Source: JAAFIM01 sp964467315
Lineage (GTDB): Bacteria; Bacteroidota; Bacteroidia; Chitinophagales; Saprospiraceae
Assembly (NCBI GenBank): GCA_964467315.1
Contig: CAYXSA010000003.1
Span: forward strand, 56,488-120,487
DNA: 64,000 nt
Direction of reading: 5' to 3'
Position numbers and translations under genes: made by a program
Shown here: one piece after another, positions 15,634 to 25,400 of the stretch
Numbering within the stretch: position 1 is the first letter of the stretch
How the letters are laid out: each line of letters starts with the position of its first letter
Notes under the pieces: generated by a model
Told to the model about the DNA's origin: nothing
The model's input: the letters and a program-made list of their open reading frames with translations, nothing else
Databases searched by the model: none

Positions 15634-17325
15634 ATGCGCTTTTTACCGTTTTTTTTCTTTTTTATCTTAGCTTTTGCCCGCTTGCAGGCACAGACCGAGC
15701 AACAGGGCAGCAGCTTTGCCCCCTTGCACGACGATAATCACTATTGGACAGACTACGAGCAAATCCGCCGCAGCGACTTCCGACATTTGCACAGCCATAT
15801 ACAGCCCCTTTTGCGCAGCGAGGTAGCGAAAATGGCGCAAGAAGGCGATACTTTGAGCGCTCTGCCTGCCCATGCCCGCGAGTATCTGCAACGCGACAAT
15901 GTCGAGTTTTTTGCCGACTCGCTGCCTTCGCGCCGCCCTTTCCTCAAATACCTTTACCGCTCGCCTGCTTTTTTGTATGAATTTAGCTCCGATGCCCTAA
16001 GTTTTAAGATAAATCCTATGCTCGACGCTACCGTCGGAATGCAGCGCCTTAGCACGGGAGAAAACGCGCTTTTGTACACCAATATGCGCGGCGTGCAAGT
16101 GCGCGGCAATATCGCCCGACGTATACACTTCTATAGCGAAATCCTCGAAACTCAAAGTCTACTTCCGCTCTACGCCCAACAGTTCGTAGAGCAGCACGAG
16201 GCAGTACCCAGCGCAGGTTTTTTTAAGTCTTTTCAGTCGCGTTTTATGCCCAATCAGCAGGGCGGCGGCGTGGATTATCTGCTCGCAAGCGGTTACATCA
16301 GCTTCAAACTTGCGAAAATCGTTAATGTACAGTTCGGCAACGGGCGCAACTTTTGGGGCGATGGCATTCGCTCCCTTTTCTTGTCGGATTTTAGCAACAA
16401 CTACACCTTCTTAAAGATAAACACGCACTACAAATTCCTCAATTACACCAATCTATTTGCCGAATTGGTTGCCGACCATACGCCCCGCGCCAATGTACGC
16501 GTGCCCCGCAAGTTTATGGCGGCGCATTTGTTGAGTATCAATCTGCGCAAGAACCTTAATCTTACCCTCTTTGAGTCCGTCATGTATGGCGCGCGCAATG
16601 GCTTAGAACTCTCTTACCTCAATCCTATTATCTTTTACCGTGCCGCCGAACAGCAGCTTGGTTCGCCCGATAATGCCATTGTTGGCGCTTCTATGAAGTA
16701 TAATTTTCTTCGACATTTCAGCATTTACGGGCAAATCATCTTCGATGAATTTGTGTTCAACGAGCTTTTTATCCGCCGCGCAGGCTGGTGGGGCAATAAA
16801 TACGGCGTGCAGCTTGGCGCGCGTTATGTTGATGCCTTCACCGTACCGCAACTAAGCCTGCAAGCCGAGTGGAATCGCGTGCGCCCCTACGTTTATACCT
16901 TCATCGACAGCACCGCCAATTATACCCACTACAATCAGCCGACTGCGCACCCTTTGGGCGCAAATTTCAACGAGATTATACTTTCTGCCACTTATGCGGG
17001 CGTTCCGCGCTTGTGGTTGCAGGCGCAATGTTATCTTATTCGGCGCGGCATCGACGATACTACGGGCAGCAACTGGGGCAGTGATTTGCGACAGTCTTAC
17101 ACTACGCGACCTTTCGAGGACGGTCATGTTACGGGGCAGGGTTTGGCGGAAAATATCGTCTTTCTCAACGCGCAAGCCCGTTATTCTCTCCGTCATAATC
17201 TGCATCTTGGTGCGCAGTATTTGTATCGCCGCTCCCAAAGCGAGCTGCCTTCGCACAATTTTTCTTCGCATATTTTTACGCTTTCGCTGCGTTACCAATT
17301 TGTGCCGCAGGGCGCTGTCTTTTAA
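15634..17325 (+). CDS. Outer-membrane barrel of the Wzi/RemB type
   Basis: 563 residues starting MRFLPFFFFF, with a signal peptide cut after RLQAQ; ATG 15628 is an alternative two codons upstream. The barrel shows repeated amphipathic strands, with the conserved core FGNGRNFWGDGIRSLFLSDF followed by NYTFLKINTHYKFLNYTNLFAEL. This core is shared by capsule-assembly Wzi-like proteins and the gliding-motility protein RemB of flavobacteria. RemB is needed for adhesin-type gliding in Flavobacterium, and Wzi binds capsule. Which role applies here is open. The protein ends FVPQGAVF with a terminal aromatic, as outer-membrane barrels usually do. Confidence 0.8.
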   Translation: MRFLPFFFFFILAFARLQAQTEQQGSSFAPLHDDNHYWTDYEQIRRSDFRHLHSHIQPLLRSEVAKMAQEGDTLSALPAHAREYLQRDNVEFFADSLPSRRPFLKYLYRSPAFLYEFSSDALSFKINPMLDATVGMQRLSTGENALLYTNMRGVQVRGNIARRIHFYSEILETQSLLPLYAQQFVEQHEAVPSAGFFKSFQSRFMPNQQGGGVDYLLASGYISFKLAKIVNVQFGNGRNFWGDGIRSLFLSDFSNNYTFLKINTHYKFLNYTNLFAELVADHTPRANVRVPRKFMAAHLLSINLRKNLNLTLFESVMYGARNGLELSYLNPIIFYRAAEQQLGSPDNAIVGASMKYNFLRHFSIYGQIIFDEFVFNELFIRRAGWWGNKYGVQLGARYVDAFTVPQLSLQAEWNRVRPYVYTFIDSTANYTHYNQPTAHPLGANFNEIILSATYAGVPRLWLQAQCYLIRRGIDDTTGSNWGSDLRQSYTTRPFEDGHVTGQGLAENIVFLNAQARYSLRHNLHLGAQYLYRRSQSELPSHNFSSHIFTLSLRYQFVPQGAVF

Positions 17326-17342
17326 TGGGGCTTTGTTTTTTT

Positions 17343-17448
17343 GGGCGTGCCCCAGCCCCAAAAAGGGGGCTGGGTCGGGCTATGCGGGGCGTATCCCCAT
17401 CGCCCCATTTTGGGGCGAATGTTGATTCGCCCCTACTATCCCTCACGC
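17343..17448 (+). repeat. Family A repeat, copy A7
   Basis: GGGCGTGCC 17 nt after the barrel stop, CAGCCCC/GGGGCTG hairpin, GTCGGGCTATGCGGGGCG, the GGGGCGAATGTTGATTCGCC insert, and TATCCCTCACGC. A CCCGCCGCGC/GCGCGGCGGG hairpin follows. Confidence 0.9.
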
Positions 17449-17510
17449 AAACGACCCGCCGCGCAAAGAGCGCGGCGGGCAGCGAAACCAAACAAGGAGC
17501 TTTTACTTTT

Positions 17511-17594
17511 TATCAAGCCTCCGAGAAAATTTATCAAGCCTCCGAGAAAATTTATCGAGGGGCAGTACAAAGTTATCAAGGGGCAGTACAAAGT
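17511..17594. repeat. Four 21-bp tandem units arranged two plus two
   Basis: Two identical units beginning TATCAAGCCTCCGAG are followed by two near-identical units beginning TATCRAGGGGCAGTAC, all exactly 21 bp. They sit between the inverted copies A7 and A8. Heptapeptide repeats appear in all frames, but no start, length or ribosome site supports a gene. Confidence 0.85.
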
Positions 17595-17668
17595 TATCGA
17601 GCTTCTTTGCCTACTGATAGCCTCAAAGGGGCTTTTTTTTTTACCGTAGGCAAGCACCGCGCCGCCAA

Positions 17669-17797
17669 GCGTGAGGGATAGGAGCGGAACCAGCCCGCGT
17701 AGCGGGCTGATGTAGCGCATAGCCCGACCCTGCGACAGTAGAGCCGTAGCATGCTACGGCTCCCGCGCCAAAGGCGCGGGTCGCAGGGGCACGCCCC
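17669..17797 (-). repeat. Family A repeat, copy A8
   Basis: GCGTGAGGGATAG, a GCCCGCG/CGCGGGC insert, ATAGCCCGACC, and then, on the hairpin side, the GAGCCGTAGCATGCTACGGC palindrome beside a CCCGCGCC/GGCGCGGG stem. It ends GGGGCACGCCCC 12 nt from the stop of the leftward gene at 17810. Confidence 0.88.
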
Positions 17798-17809
17798 AAA
17801 AAAAATGCG

Positions 17810-18217
17810 CTACACCTTCCCCCTTTCCAGCAGCCAGAGCAACAAACTACAGCCAAACACCAGCATCAAAACCGCTGCCCCCAAGACCGAAAACAGCAAG
17901 CACAACAATAAAAACATAGCCAACGAAAACAGGAGCATGCCTTGCAGACTATAGCTGCTGCCCCCAGAAAATTCTTTTGCAAAAAACAAGTACAACTGCT
18001 GCAGTAGCACTAAACCAACAAAAACGGGCACGCCCATGAAGAGTGCATAGCGCATTTCTTGCGGCTCTACGATGCAAAACACCACGAATGCTATATAACT
18101 CGGCGTGGGCGAGAAAAAAAGGAAGAGCAAAAACAGATAGGGCGAAAGCATCATGCTAAATAATGGCATCGCATCCTGCCAAATCCGCGAAATCTTTGCG
18201 CTTATCGACCTATTCAC
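17810..18217 (-). CDS. Small integral membrane protein
   Basis: 135 residues with three or four membrane spans (MMLSPYLFLLFLFF, YALFMGVPVFVGLVLLQQLYLFF, and a long C-terminal MLLFSLAMFLLLCLLFSVLG...LMLVFGCSLLLWLL). I do not recognise the family. It starts 3 nt after the stop of the TlpA-like gene and is surely co-transcribed with it. That association hints at a role near thiol-redox or envelope biogenesis, but nothing in the sequence proves it. Its 3' end abuts repeat A8. Confidence 0.7.
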   Translation of the reverse strand: MNRSISAKISRIWQDAMPLFSMMLSPYLFLLFLFFSPTPSYIAFVVFCIVEPQEMRYALFMGVPVFVGLVLLQQLYLFFAKEFSGGSSYSLQGMLLFSLAMFLLLCLLFSVLGAAVLMLVFGCSLLLWLLERGKV

Positions 18218-18220
18218 AGC

Positions 18221-18817
18221 TTAAAAAAAGCTACGCACGACGCTATCCAACTCGCTTTCCTCGAAGGATTGGGGCAGAAATTGGCGTTTGTCGCCCTTGT
18301 AAAATAGGGTAGCGGGTATGGAGCCGTCCCAAGTGGTAGATATTTTATCTATCCAAGCGTTTGCATCTGGCTCTACGAGGCTGATGACCTCAAAGGGCAG
18401 TTTGTTTTTTTGCAGGAAGGGCAGCAGCCGCGCTTTTATCTGCTTCTCAAAATCGAGGCTTACGAGTATGACTTTTATGGGCAGATTTTTATTTTTTTCG
18501 GCGACATGCACGAAGTGGGGGAGTTCTGCCACGCAGGGCGCGCACCAAGTCGCCCAAAAATTCAGCACATAGAGCGTATCTTTATTGGGTGCTTTTAGAA
18601 AATCCTCGAAGGCTGCGAAATTATATACCTCGACGCTGGCAGTACCTGCGCTATCGCGTTCTGTGCGTAGGGCTTTGCGGGCGTGCGTTTTGCTGGCGGC
18701 GGCAGGCGGGGGCGTGTTATTGTCGCTGTTATTAGTTTTGGCGGTGCTTTCGCCGTTTTTGCAACTTGCGACGAGCAAGGCGAAGGCGGCAAGTAGGAAG
18801 AAGGATAGATTTTTCAT
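18221..18817 (-). CDS. TlpA-like thioredoxin lipoprotein
   Basis: 198 residues. Lipobox LVASC (C19), a low-complexity linker rich in N, T, P and A (22-45), and a thioredoxin fold from about 62. The active site is FWATWCAPC (C92, C95), followed by the cis-proline region GSIPATLFY. Anchored periplasmic TlpA/ResA-like proteins reduce disulfides, for example during cytochrome c maturation, or serve envelope redox balance; no cytochrome maturation genes are near. It is first in a two-gene leftward unit. Confidence 0.88.
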   Translation of the reverse strand: MKNLSFFLLAAFALLVASCKNGESTAKTNNSDNNTPPPAAASKTHARKALRTERDSAGTASVEVYNFAAFEDFLKAPNKDTLYVLNFWATWCAPCVAELPHFVHVAEKNKNLPIKVILVSLDFEKQIKARLLPFLQKNKLPFEVISLVEPDANAWIDKISTTWDGSIPATLFYKGDKRQFLPQSFEESELDSVVRSFF

Positions 18818-18888
18818 ATGGTTGTTTGTATTGGTTAGCGAATGATTTGTTTTAGCGTTGGGGGGGCTGCCTCCGTAGCGTTAAACTT

Positions 18889-19065
18889 AAGCGTTGGGGG
18901 CGCTGCCCCAACGCTACTTGTTCTGGAAGCGTAGCGGGGACGCTGCCCCGCCACGCTTCTTTTGGGCGATTTTCGTACATTATTGCTTGCGGCAGCACTT
19001 GGGCGGGGGCAGCGCCCCCCGCCCAAGTGTACAACAGATAGCGTTGGGGCAGCGCCCCCAACGCT
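18889..19065 (-). repeat. Family D repeat, copy D1
   Basis: A 177-bp GC-rich element made of three palindromes: AGCGTTGGGG/CCCCAACGCT at both ends and GAAGCGTAGCGGGG and CTTGGGCGGGGG blocks inside. An extra half palindrome lies at 18853-18885. Inverted relative to D2 (53455-53632). The segment 18818-19136 holds nothing else. Confidence 0.85.
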
Positions 19066-19136
19066 AAAAAAAAACCTGCACACTATCATAAAATAGCGTA
19101 CAGGCTTCGATTGTTGTTTATTTGGGCAGAATATCG

Positions 19137-20228
19137 CTATTCTGGTGTTTTTGTCGCTTCGGGGGTGGCAGTGGGCGCGGGCGTAGTGGGCGCGGGCGTA
19201 GTGGGCGCGGGCGTAGTGGGCGCGGGCGTAGTGGGCGCGGGCGCTGCTGCTTTTGGGGTTTCGCTGTTTTTCATAGCCAGACCGCCTTTGGAGGCTGCTT
19301 TAGGGCTGATAACGTTGCGAGCATAGAGAATTTTGGGTGTCCAGTACTTGTCGTTGAGGATATTGTCGATGACGATACCGCGAGAGCAAGCGTGAATGAC
19401 ATAGAGTTCGTCGCCTTTGTTTTCTACGACCATAGCGACGTGCGAGATGCGTCCGCCTTTGCCATATCTACTAAAGAAAACTAAATCGCCTGCTTGGCAG
19501 TCTTTGAGATTAACTTTTACGCCTTGCACGCCTTGATGGCGAGAGGAGGGCGAAACGTGTATGCCGTAGAGGCTCAACATATAAGAAGTAAAACCAGAGC
19601 AATCAAAGCCACCAGGTTTTTTACCAGCCCAAACGTAGCGGGTGCCCAAGTGTTTTTTAGCTTTTTCGATGATAGTAGAGCGTACATCGTGCTCGCTATA
19701 GCGTTCGCTTTCGGCGGTATATTTTACGGGATAGACCTCGATGCCTGCATCGAAGGGAACAAACGATTTGGAATAGTTACCGTTTGCGGGGTGTGGGTCG
19801 TTTGCGTCCTCTGTATACACGTATGTATTGGGCGCATTTTTAGCTTTGGGTTTGGCAACAGCGGCGGCTACAAAGGTAGTGCGGGCGCGTTCTGTGTTTT
19901 CGGTGCTTTGGCGTGTGCTGCGCTCTATTTTTGCTTGCGCTTTTTGCTGTTCGTTTTGCTCGCGTTTGCGGCGCTCTGAAACCATTTTCTTTAGACCCGT
20001 GAGGTCTTTGCTTTCGATTTCGATGGTTGCTGCTTTGGCTTCCATCTCTATGCGTTCCATTTCGGCGAACTCGTCGCGTATTTCCTTAAATTCTGCAAAG
20101 ACGGGGGAAGCGTCTTTTTTGCTATTATTCGGGTGGTTTACGAAGGCTAAATTGATGAAGATAGAGGCGGCAAACATCGAAAAGAAGTACAAACTGCACA
20201 ATCTCAAAGCCGCTTTTCTGTTTTGCAT
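19137..20228 (-). CDS. NlpC/P60 cysteine peptidase with an APTTP tail
   Basis: 363 residues from ATG 20228; the longer reading from 20294 would cross the promoter. One N-terminal membrane segment (LCSLYFFSMFAASIFINLAF) is followed by a charged, probably coiled-coil stretch (45-115) and the NlpC/P60 domain (about 180-310). The catalytic residues are C210 in FDCSGF, H263 in RISHVAMV and H279 in VIHACS. These enzymes cut peptide cross-links in peptidoglycan. The C-terminus carries five APTTP-like repeats encoded by a 15-bp tandem repeat, probably a flexible wall-facing tail that can vary in length without frameshift. Confidence 0.9.
   Translation of the reverse strand: MQNRKAALRLCSLYFFSMFAASIFINLAFVNHPNNSKKDASPVFAEFKEIRDEFAEMERIEMEAKAATIEIESKDLTGLKKMVSERRKREQNEQQKAQAKIERSTRQSTENTERARTTFVAAAVAKPKAKNAPNTYVYTEDANDPHPANGNYSKSFVPFDAGIEVYPVKYTAESERYSEHDVRSTIIEKAKKHLGTRYVWAGKKPGGFDCSGFTSYMLSLYGIHVSPSSRHQGVQGVKVNLKDCQAGDLVFFSRYGKGGRISHVAMVVENKGDELYVIHACSRGIVIDNILNDKYWTPKILYARNVISPKAASKGGLAMKNSETPKAAAPAPTTPAPTTPAPTTPAPTTPAPTATPEATKTPE
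19171..19245 (-). repeat. Five in-frame 15-bp tandem units
   Basis: GTGGGCGCGGGCGTA (plus strand) repeated five times, the last ending GCT; it encodes the APTTP-type tail of the NlpC/P60 protein. Confidence 0.95.
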
Positions 20229-20278
20229 GGGGCGTTCCGTTGAGTGAAAAAATCGGGTATCTTTGGCAAAATCCCGTG

Positions 20279-20308
20279 CAAATCTAAGCAGCATTTTTTC
20301 TAATCCAA
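20279..20308 (-). promoter_or_regulatory. Promoter of the NlpC/P60 gene
   Basis: Minus-strand TTG (20306-20308), 19 nt spacer and TAGATTTG (20279-20286): a full match to the Bacteroidota consensus. Start near 20272, leader about 44 nt. Confidence 0.7.
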
Positions 20309-20367
20309 GAAAAGTTCCCCTTTATTTTAGTTTTTTTAGCTTTTTTTAACGTTTTTTAAGGTAGGAG

Positions 20368-20636
20368 GTACTGCGCTGCTCACTTCGTTCGCATCGCTGG
20401 TACTGCTCGCCTTCGGCTCGCTGGTAGCAAGTACAATGAAGCGAAAAATGAATACGGACTATAACACGCAGCCAACAGTATTGTGCTTTGTGTACAAAGT
20501 CGTAATTGCCTTCAAGCTTGAAAACAAGAGGCAAAAAAATCACTATTCAAATACTTGCTACCACTGCTGCGAGCCGAAGGCGAGCGGCATAGTACCAGCG
20601 ATGCGAACGAAGTGAGTAGCGCAGTACTTGCTACCC
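20368..20636. repeat. Inverted family C pair (C2, C3) around 115 bp
   Basis: C2 (20368-20434, plus) and C3 (20551-20636, minus) each contain GTACTGCGCT, TTCGTTCGCATCGCTGGTAC, GCCTTCGGCTCG and GGTAGCAAGTA. They enclose 20435-20550, an AT-richer segment without an ORF. The arrangement resembles a non-autonomous inverted-repeat element. This fills the gap between the NlpC and mmsA genes. Confidence 0.75.
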
Positions 20637-20645
20637 GCTACCCGT

Positions 20646-22112
20646 TTAGCTCATCCAATTTACGCGGGCTTCGGCATTCCACTTGGTGGTGGTTTTTTTG
20701 AGCTGCGTCCAGAAGTCGATAGAGCTTTTTCCTGTGATGTCGTGTGCGCCGAATTTGGAGTCGTTCCAGCCGCCGAAAGAAAAGGGTTCGCGCGGTACGG
20801 GTACGCCGACATTTACGCCAATCATGCCAGCGCTGGCGCGTTCTGCCACGTATCTTGCCCAAGCGCCGCTTTGGGTAAATACGGCGGCGGCATTGCCATA
20901 GGGGTTAGCGTTTTCGATTTCGAGGGCTTCGTCTACGGTATTGGTGCGGAGTATGGAGATAACGGGACCAAAAATTTCTTCTTTCGCTACGCTCATTTCG
21001 GGCGTAACATAGTCGATAACGGTGGGCGCTACATAAAATCCGCCTTCTTTGCCTTTTACGACGTGGTTGCGTCCGTCGACGAGGATTTTCGCGCCTGCTT
21101 GCTCGGCTTCGGTGATATAGCGTTCGATGCGGGCTTTGGCGGCGGCGGAGATTACTGCGCCTAAATTTACGCCAGGTACGATTTTGCGGGCTTCATCGCA
21201 GAGGCGGGCGATGATATGGTCTACGGAGCCAACGGCGAGCATCGCCGAAGCCGCCATACAGCGCTGACCTGCACAACCCGACATAGAAGCCGCTACATTG
21301 CTGGCGGTCATATCTACGTGTGCATCGGGCAGTACGATAAGGTGATTTTTTGCCCCGCCTAAGGCTGCGCAGCGTTTGAGGTTGGCAGTGGAGCGGCGAT
21401 AGACGATTTTAGCGACATTGGTAGAGCCGACGAAAGAAACGGCTTTGATTTGCTCGTGGTCGCAGATGGCTTCTACGACTTCTCTGCCGCCGTTTACGAC
21501 GTTGAAAACGCCGTCGGGCAAGCCTGCTTCTTTCAAAAGCTGGGCGAGGCGCATGGAGGAGAGGGGCACCATTTCCGACGGCTTCAAAATCATGCAGTTG
21601 CCCAGAGCGATGGCGTTGGGTATGGTCCACATGGGCACCATCAGCGGGAAGTTGAAGGGTACAATAGAGGCGACAATGCCGAGCGGCGTATGTGTGGTGC
21701 GGCATTCGACCCCGCGAGAAACCTCCTGCACTTCGTCGTGCACGATTTGGGGCAGGGAGCAAGCAAATTCGCAGAGCTCGATGCCTTTATCGACTTCGGC
21801 GGCGGCTTCGTCGGGAGTTTTGCCGTTTTCGGTGTGCACGAGTTGGATAAGCTCGGCGCGATGTTTTTCGAGCAGCGTGCGAAAGCGGAAAATGATTTGT
21901 ACGCGCTCTTTGAGCGTGAGCGAAGACCAAGCGGGCAGGGCTTTTTGGGCGGCTTGCACGGCGCTATCTACGTCGGCGAAGGTCGAATGTACGACTTGGC
22001 TCAATACGCGCCCGTCCAGCGGGCTAATGACCTCGCTAAAATTGGTGGATTGCGAGCCGACCAGCTGCCCGCCAATGTAATTCAGTGTTTGCGTGATGGT
22101 TATCGTGTCCAT
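20646..22112 (-). CDS. mmsA: CoA-acylating methylmalonate-semialdehyde dehydrogenase
   Basis: 488 residues from ATG 22112. An upstream in-frame ATG at 22460 adds 116 residues translated from repeat A9 and its neighbours and must be rejected. The aldehyde dehydrogenase fold shows the MMSDH hallmarks: PFNFPLMVPMWTIPNAIALGN, the nucleotide region SFVGSTNVAKIVY, the catalytic cysteine in CAGQRCMA, and KEEIFGPVISI. It converts methylmalonate or malonate semialdehyde to propionyl- or acetyl-CoA with NAD+ and CoA, in valine, thymine and myo-inositol breakdown. It stands alone here. A minus-strand TATTTTTG (22204-22211) is a promoter candidate. Confidence 0.92.
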   Translation of the reverse strand: MDTITITQTLNYIGGQLVGSQSTNFSEVISPLDGRVLSQVVHSTFADVDSAVQAAQKALPAWSSLTLKERVQIIFRFRTLLEKHRAELIQLVHTENGKTPDEAAAEVDKGIELCEFACSLPQIVHDEVQEVSRGVECRTTHTPLGIVASIVPFNFPLMVPMWTIPNAIALGNCMILKPSEMVPLSSMRLAQLLKEAGLPDGVFNVVNGGREVVEAICDHEQIKAVSFVGSTNVAKIVYRRSTANLKRCAALGGAKNHLIVLPDAHVDMTASNVAASMSGCAGQRCMAASAMLAVGSVDHIIARLCDEARKIVPGVNLGAVISAAAKARIERYITEAEQAGAKILVDGRNHVVKGKEGGFYVAPTVIDYVTPEMSVAKEEIFGPVISILRTNTVDEALEIENANPYGNAAAVFTQSGAWARYVAERASAGMIGVNVGVPVPREPFSFGGWNDSKFGAHDITGKSSIDFWTQLKKTTTKWNAEARVNWMS

Positions 22113-22203
22113 TTTTTTTGGTGTGGTTGTGTTTGGTGTTGGGGCTTGTGTAGGGCGAACACATGGGTTCGCCCCTACGGGCATTTTACGGTATCCGAAT
22201 GCC

Positions 22204-22211
22204 CAAAAATA
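22204..22211 (-). promoter_or_regulatory. Candidate -7 box of mmsA
   Basis: Minus-strand TATTTTTG, giving a leader of about 85 nt before ATG 22112. The leader contains the free palindromic module GGGCGAACACATGGGTTCGC at about 22151-22172. Confidence 0.45.
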
Positions 22212-22316
22212 CGACGAAAAACAAAAAAAACGCGTAATTTCGCAAGAATTTGCGCGGCAATATCCCGTAGGGGCAGCCTCATGTGTCTGCCCGCGCCGCG
22301 CACAGCGCGGCGCAAT

Positions 22317-22445
22317 GCGTGAGGGATAGCAGTGGAAGCCCGCGCCAGCGGGCTGCAACGGATAGCCCGACCCCGCGCATAGCTCCCCCCTTTTAAGGGG
22401 GGAAGCCCGCTTTAGCGGGCGGGGGGGTGCGCGGGGGCACGCCCA
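22317..22445 (-). repeat. Family A repeat, copy A9
   Basis: GCGTGAGGGATAGCAG, a GCCCGCG...GCGGGC insert, GGATAGCCCGACC, a compound hairpin (CCCCCCTTTTAAGGGGGG and CCCGC/GCGGG arms) and GGGGGCACGCCC, 43 nt before the tape-measure ATG. A separate GGGGCAGCCTCATGTGTCTG module precedes it at about 22270. Confidence 0.9.
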
Positions 22446-22488
22446 AAAAAAAGAAACCACGAATACAGACCTACGCTATAAATACAAG

Positions 22489-25400
22489 ATGGACAAGCGC
22501 CGAAAAATACCGAAAGGACATTTGATAAAAAAGCAGATAATCCGCATCAACACGAATGTGCCCCGCGAGCGTGTCAAACAGATACAACAGGACGCATTAA
22601 AAAGGTATAAACAAGAGATTGCCCCGCGACTGGAAAAGCTCTTCGATAGGCTCGTGCCCGCCGATGTGCATATCACGCTGGATAAAATTCGCATAGATTT
22701 GGGCACGCTCACGCCGCAGCGCCTCACGAAGGAGTTGGAGGAGCAGATACTCATAAAGGTCGAAAAACAGGTGCGCGAAGAATTGCGCAAGCGCGGCATA
22801 AAACCACAGCAGGAAGCGGCAAATTCGGACGATGAGGAAGTGCGCACGCAGGTAAAGCGCGATATGCTGGAGGCGTTTTTGGAGGACGGTTTTTATCCGT
22901 CTTGGGCAGATGTGGATAATCCTACAGCGCAAGAGGTATTGGAGCAGTTGCTGGAGGAAAATCCTAAAGGCTTGGTGCAAATGCTGGAGCGCATTGGCGC
23001 GAAGGGTTTGGTGCAAAGGCGTTTGATTTATCAATTTGATGCTAAGATAGTAGACAAAGTTTTGGCGCTTTTGTACGAGAAGGACGCGAAGGAGATGGAC
23101 AAGCAATTGAGTTTTATCCAAAAGCGGCTTTTGCGGCAATACCCTGCCGCCTCGAAAAAGAAAGTGGAGCAGCTTACCCAAACGGCGGCGCTTACCTATT
23201 ATCTACAGCAGCGCAAGGGCGGCAAACAGTTTAAGTACGAGGAGCGGGATTTTTCGCGGGTGGTGATAGAGCAAGTGCAGACGGAGTATGCGGATTTTTA
23301 TGCGGTGCAGACAGCGACGGAGCAGACACGGGTAAGAGCAGAGTATGCACAGACTTACCAAGATGTGGATATTTTGACCTACTTTTTGGAGAATGGCTCT
23401 ATTCCGTTTTGGGCAGATGTAGACAGCAAAGGCAGCTTGCAGCAGATATTTACGAAATTACTGTCGACGCGTTTGGTGCCTTTGCAGCGTTTGGTAGAGC
23501 GCAATGTGGATAATCCTTACTTTTTACAGCGTTTGGTTTTTCAGTTTCCCACGCAGCAATTGGTCAGGCTTTTGGAGCCGATAAGTTCGGATAGTATTGA
23601 TTTTTTGGAGGAAACGATGCAGGCGTTGCGGGTATTTACGCGCCCGACGCAGTCGGGCGGGCGCTCTTTGAATGTGCAGCAGATACGGCAGCGGGTATTG
23701 AGTACGGCGCTGGAGTATACGTTTTTGCGCAAGCGCACGAATTTTGTGAAGCAGACGATATTTCAGGAAATTTTGGAGGATGTAGCGCCGATGATAGGCA
23801 TTTCGGCGGCGGCGATGGTGGAGGAGCTATCGAGCGAAGAGGCCGCGCGCACGGTGCCGAGCGAGGTGCAGTCGGTAGTGCGCAATTTGTCGCAGCGGCA
23901 GACGGCATCTCAGGAGCGCGATACGGAGCAGGCGCGCAAGCTGGCGCTGAATTTGGTGCAGGCACAAGCGAGATTGGAGGAGATAGAAGTAGACTTATTG
24001 GTGGGCGACTTGAGCGCGGAAGCGGCGAAGGAACTGCGCAGGGAGCGCGCCATTTTGCAGCGGCAGATAGCCAATATCGAAAAGCAGCAAGCGACTTTAG
24101 CAGCGAAGAACATAGACACCGAAGCAGCAGTTATCGAGTATCAAGCCCTACGTGCACAGCGCCCCACAGCCCTGCCGACAGCAGAGCGCGAGCGGCTCAC
24201 AAAAGCCGAAGAGGCTTTGGAGCGCAAACTGCTGGGGCGTTTGCCTGTCTTACTCAAAGATTTGGAAGAGGCTTTGGCGCTGCCAAAATCGACGGAACGC
24301 ACCCTTTTGCTACAGCGCCTGAATAGAGAAATAAGCCGCATTGTCGAATTTTGGCAGCAGCGAACGGAAACCCTGCAAGAAGAATTACAGCAAACCAATA
24401 GCGCCCTCAATAGCGCCGACAATAGCAAAGAGCGGCAACGCCTGCGCAAACTCCGCGATAAGGTCGCCCAAGAACTCGCCCAAGAAAGCGAACAACTGCA
24501 AAGCCTGCAAATACAACAGAGCGAACTCGCCGATACCATCGCCCAACTTACCCGCATCACCTACAAAGACGGCGAAGATATTAACAGCGCAGGCACAGGC
24601 GAGGCAGAAGCCCCAACAAGCAGCGGGCGCTCCAAACTCGACTATCTGGTTTTTTTCTTGGAGTTTGGCGCTACGCCTTGGTGGGCTGAAGAGTACAAGG
24701 ATTTGAGCATAGAGGAGATTTTTACGGAGTCTACTCGAAAAGATACCGTAGCGCTAAGGGCTGCCTTTTCGCGGCTGGGGCGCAACCCCGTGCTGTGGCA
24801 GCGCCTCAGCAGCCAACTCGGCGAGGATAGCCTGCGCTCGCTGGTGAGCCGCTTATATGCAGGCAAAGAAAGGTTTGTATTGGGGCAGATAGATATGCTG
24901 GAGCGCATACACACCTCGCAGTTTTTCAAAAACTTGCGCGTATCGCAAAAGGAATTTAAATGGTCGAAAGTGCTGGAAATACTGCTCATGCAGCCCGATG
25001 CGAGCGAGCAGCAATTTATGAAAGCCATCGTCAAAAATACCGCCCAAGACTTTAATATAGCCCCCTCGCAGTTGCTGGAATTGATGCATAATATCAGCGG
25101 CAACCTCAGCGTGCACGCTCCGATGACCCCCATCATACGCGCCCTCAACGAGGACGAAGAACTGCAAACGGTCGAAGACGAACTTATCCGACTCGCCAGC
25201 CGCCAAAGGCTGCAAGAAAGCGGTATGCTGCTAAGCGATGTCGAAAAAATGAGCATCTTGCAGGATTTCGTTAGGGTGGGGCAGTACAATGAAGCCGCCA
25301 GAGCCGTCAATATCACCCGCCCAGAGCAGATGGAAAACCTTATCGCCGAGCAACTCGACAATAATCTAAGCCCCATGCGCGTGCTCCTGCTCGACAATCT

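Noticed and set aside
17511..17594. Peptide gene with heptapeptide repeats, or a CRISPR-like array
   Set aside because: 21-bp units without spacers, open in several frames on both strands, and no credible start; a tandem repeat is the simplest reading.
22113..22460. N-terminal extension of mmsA (116 codons)
   Set aside because: Translated from repeat A9 and palindromic modules. The aldehyde dehydrogenase family begins near ATG 22112, and a -7 box lies within the extension.
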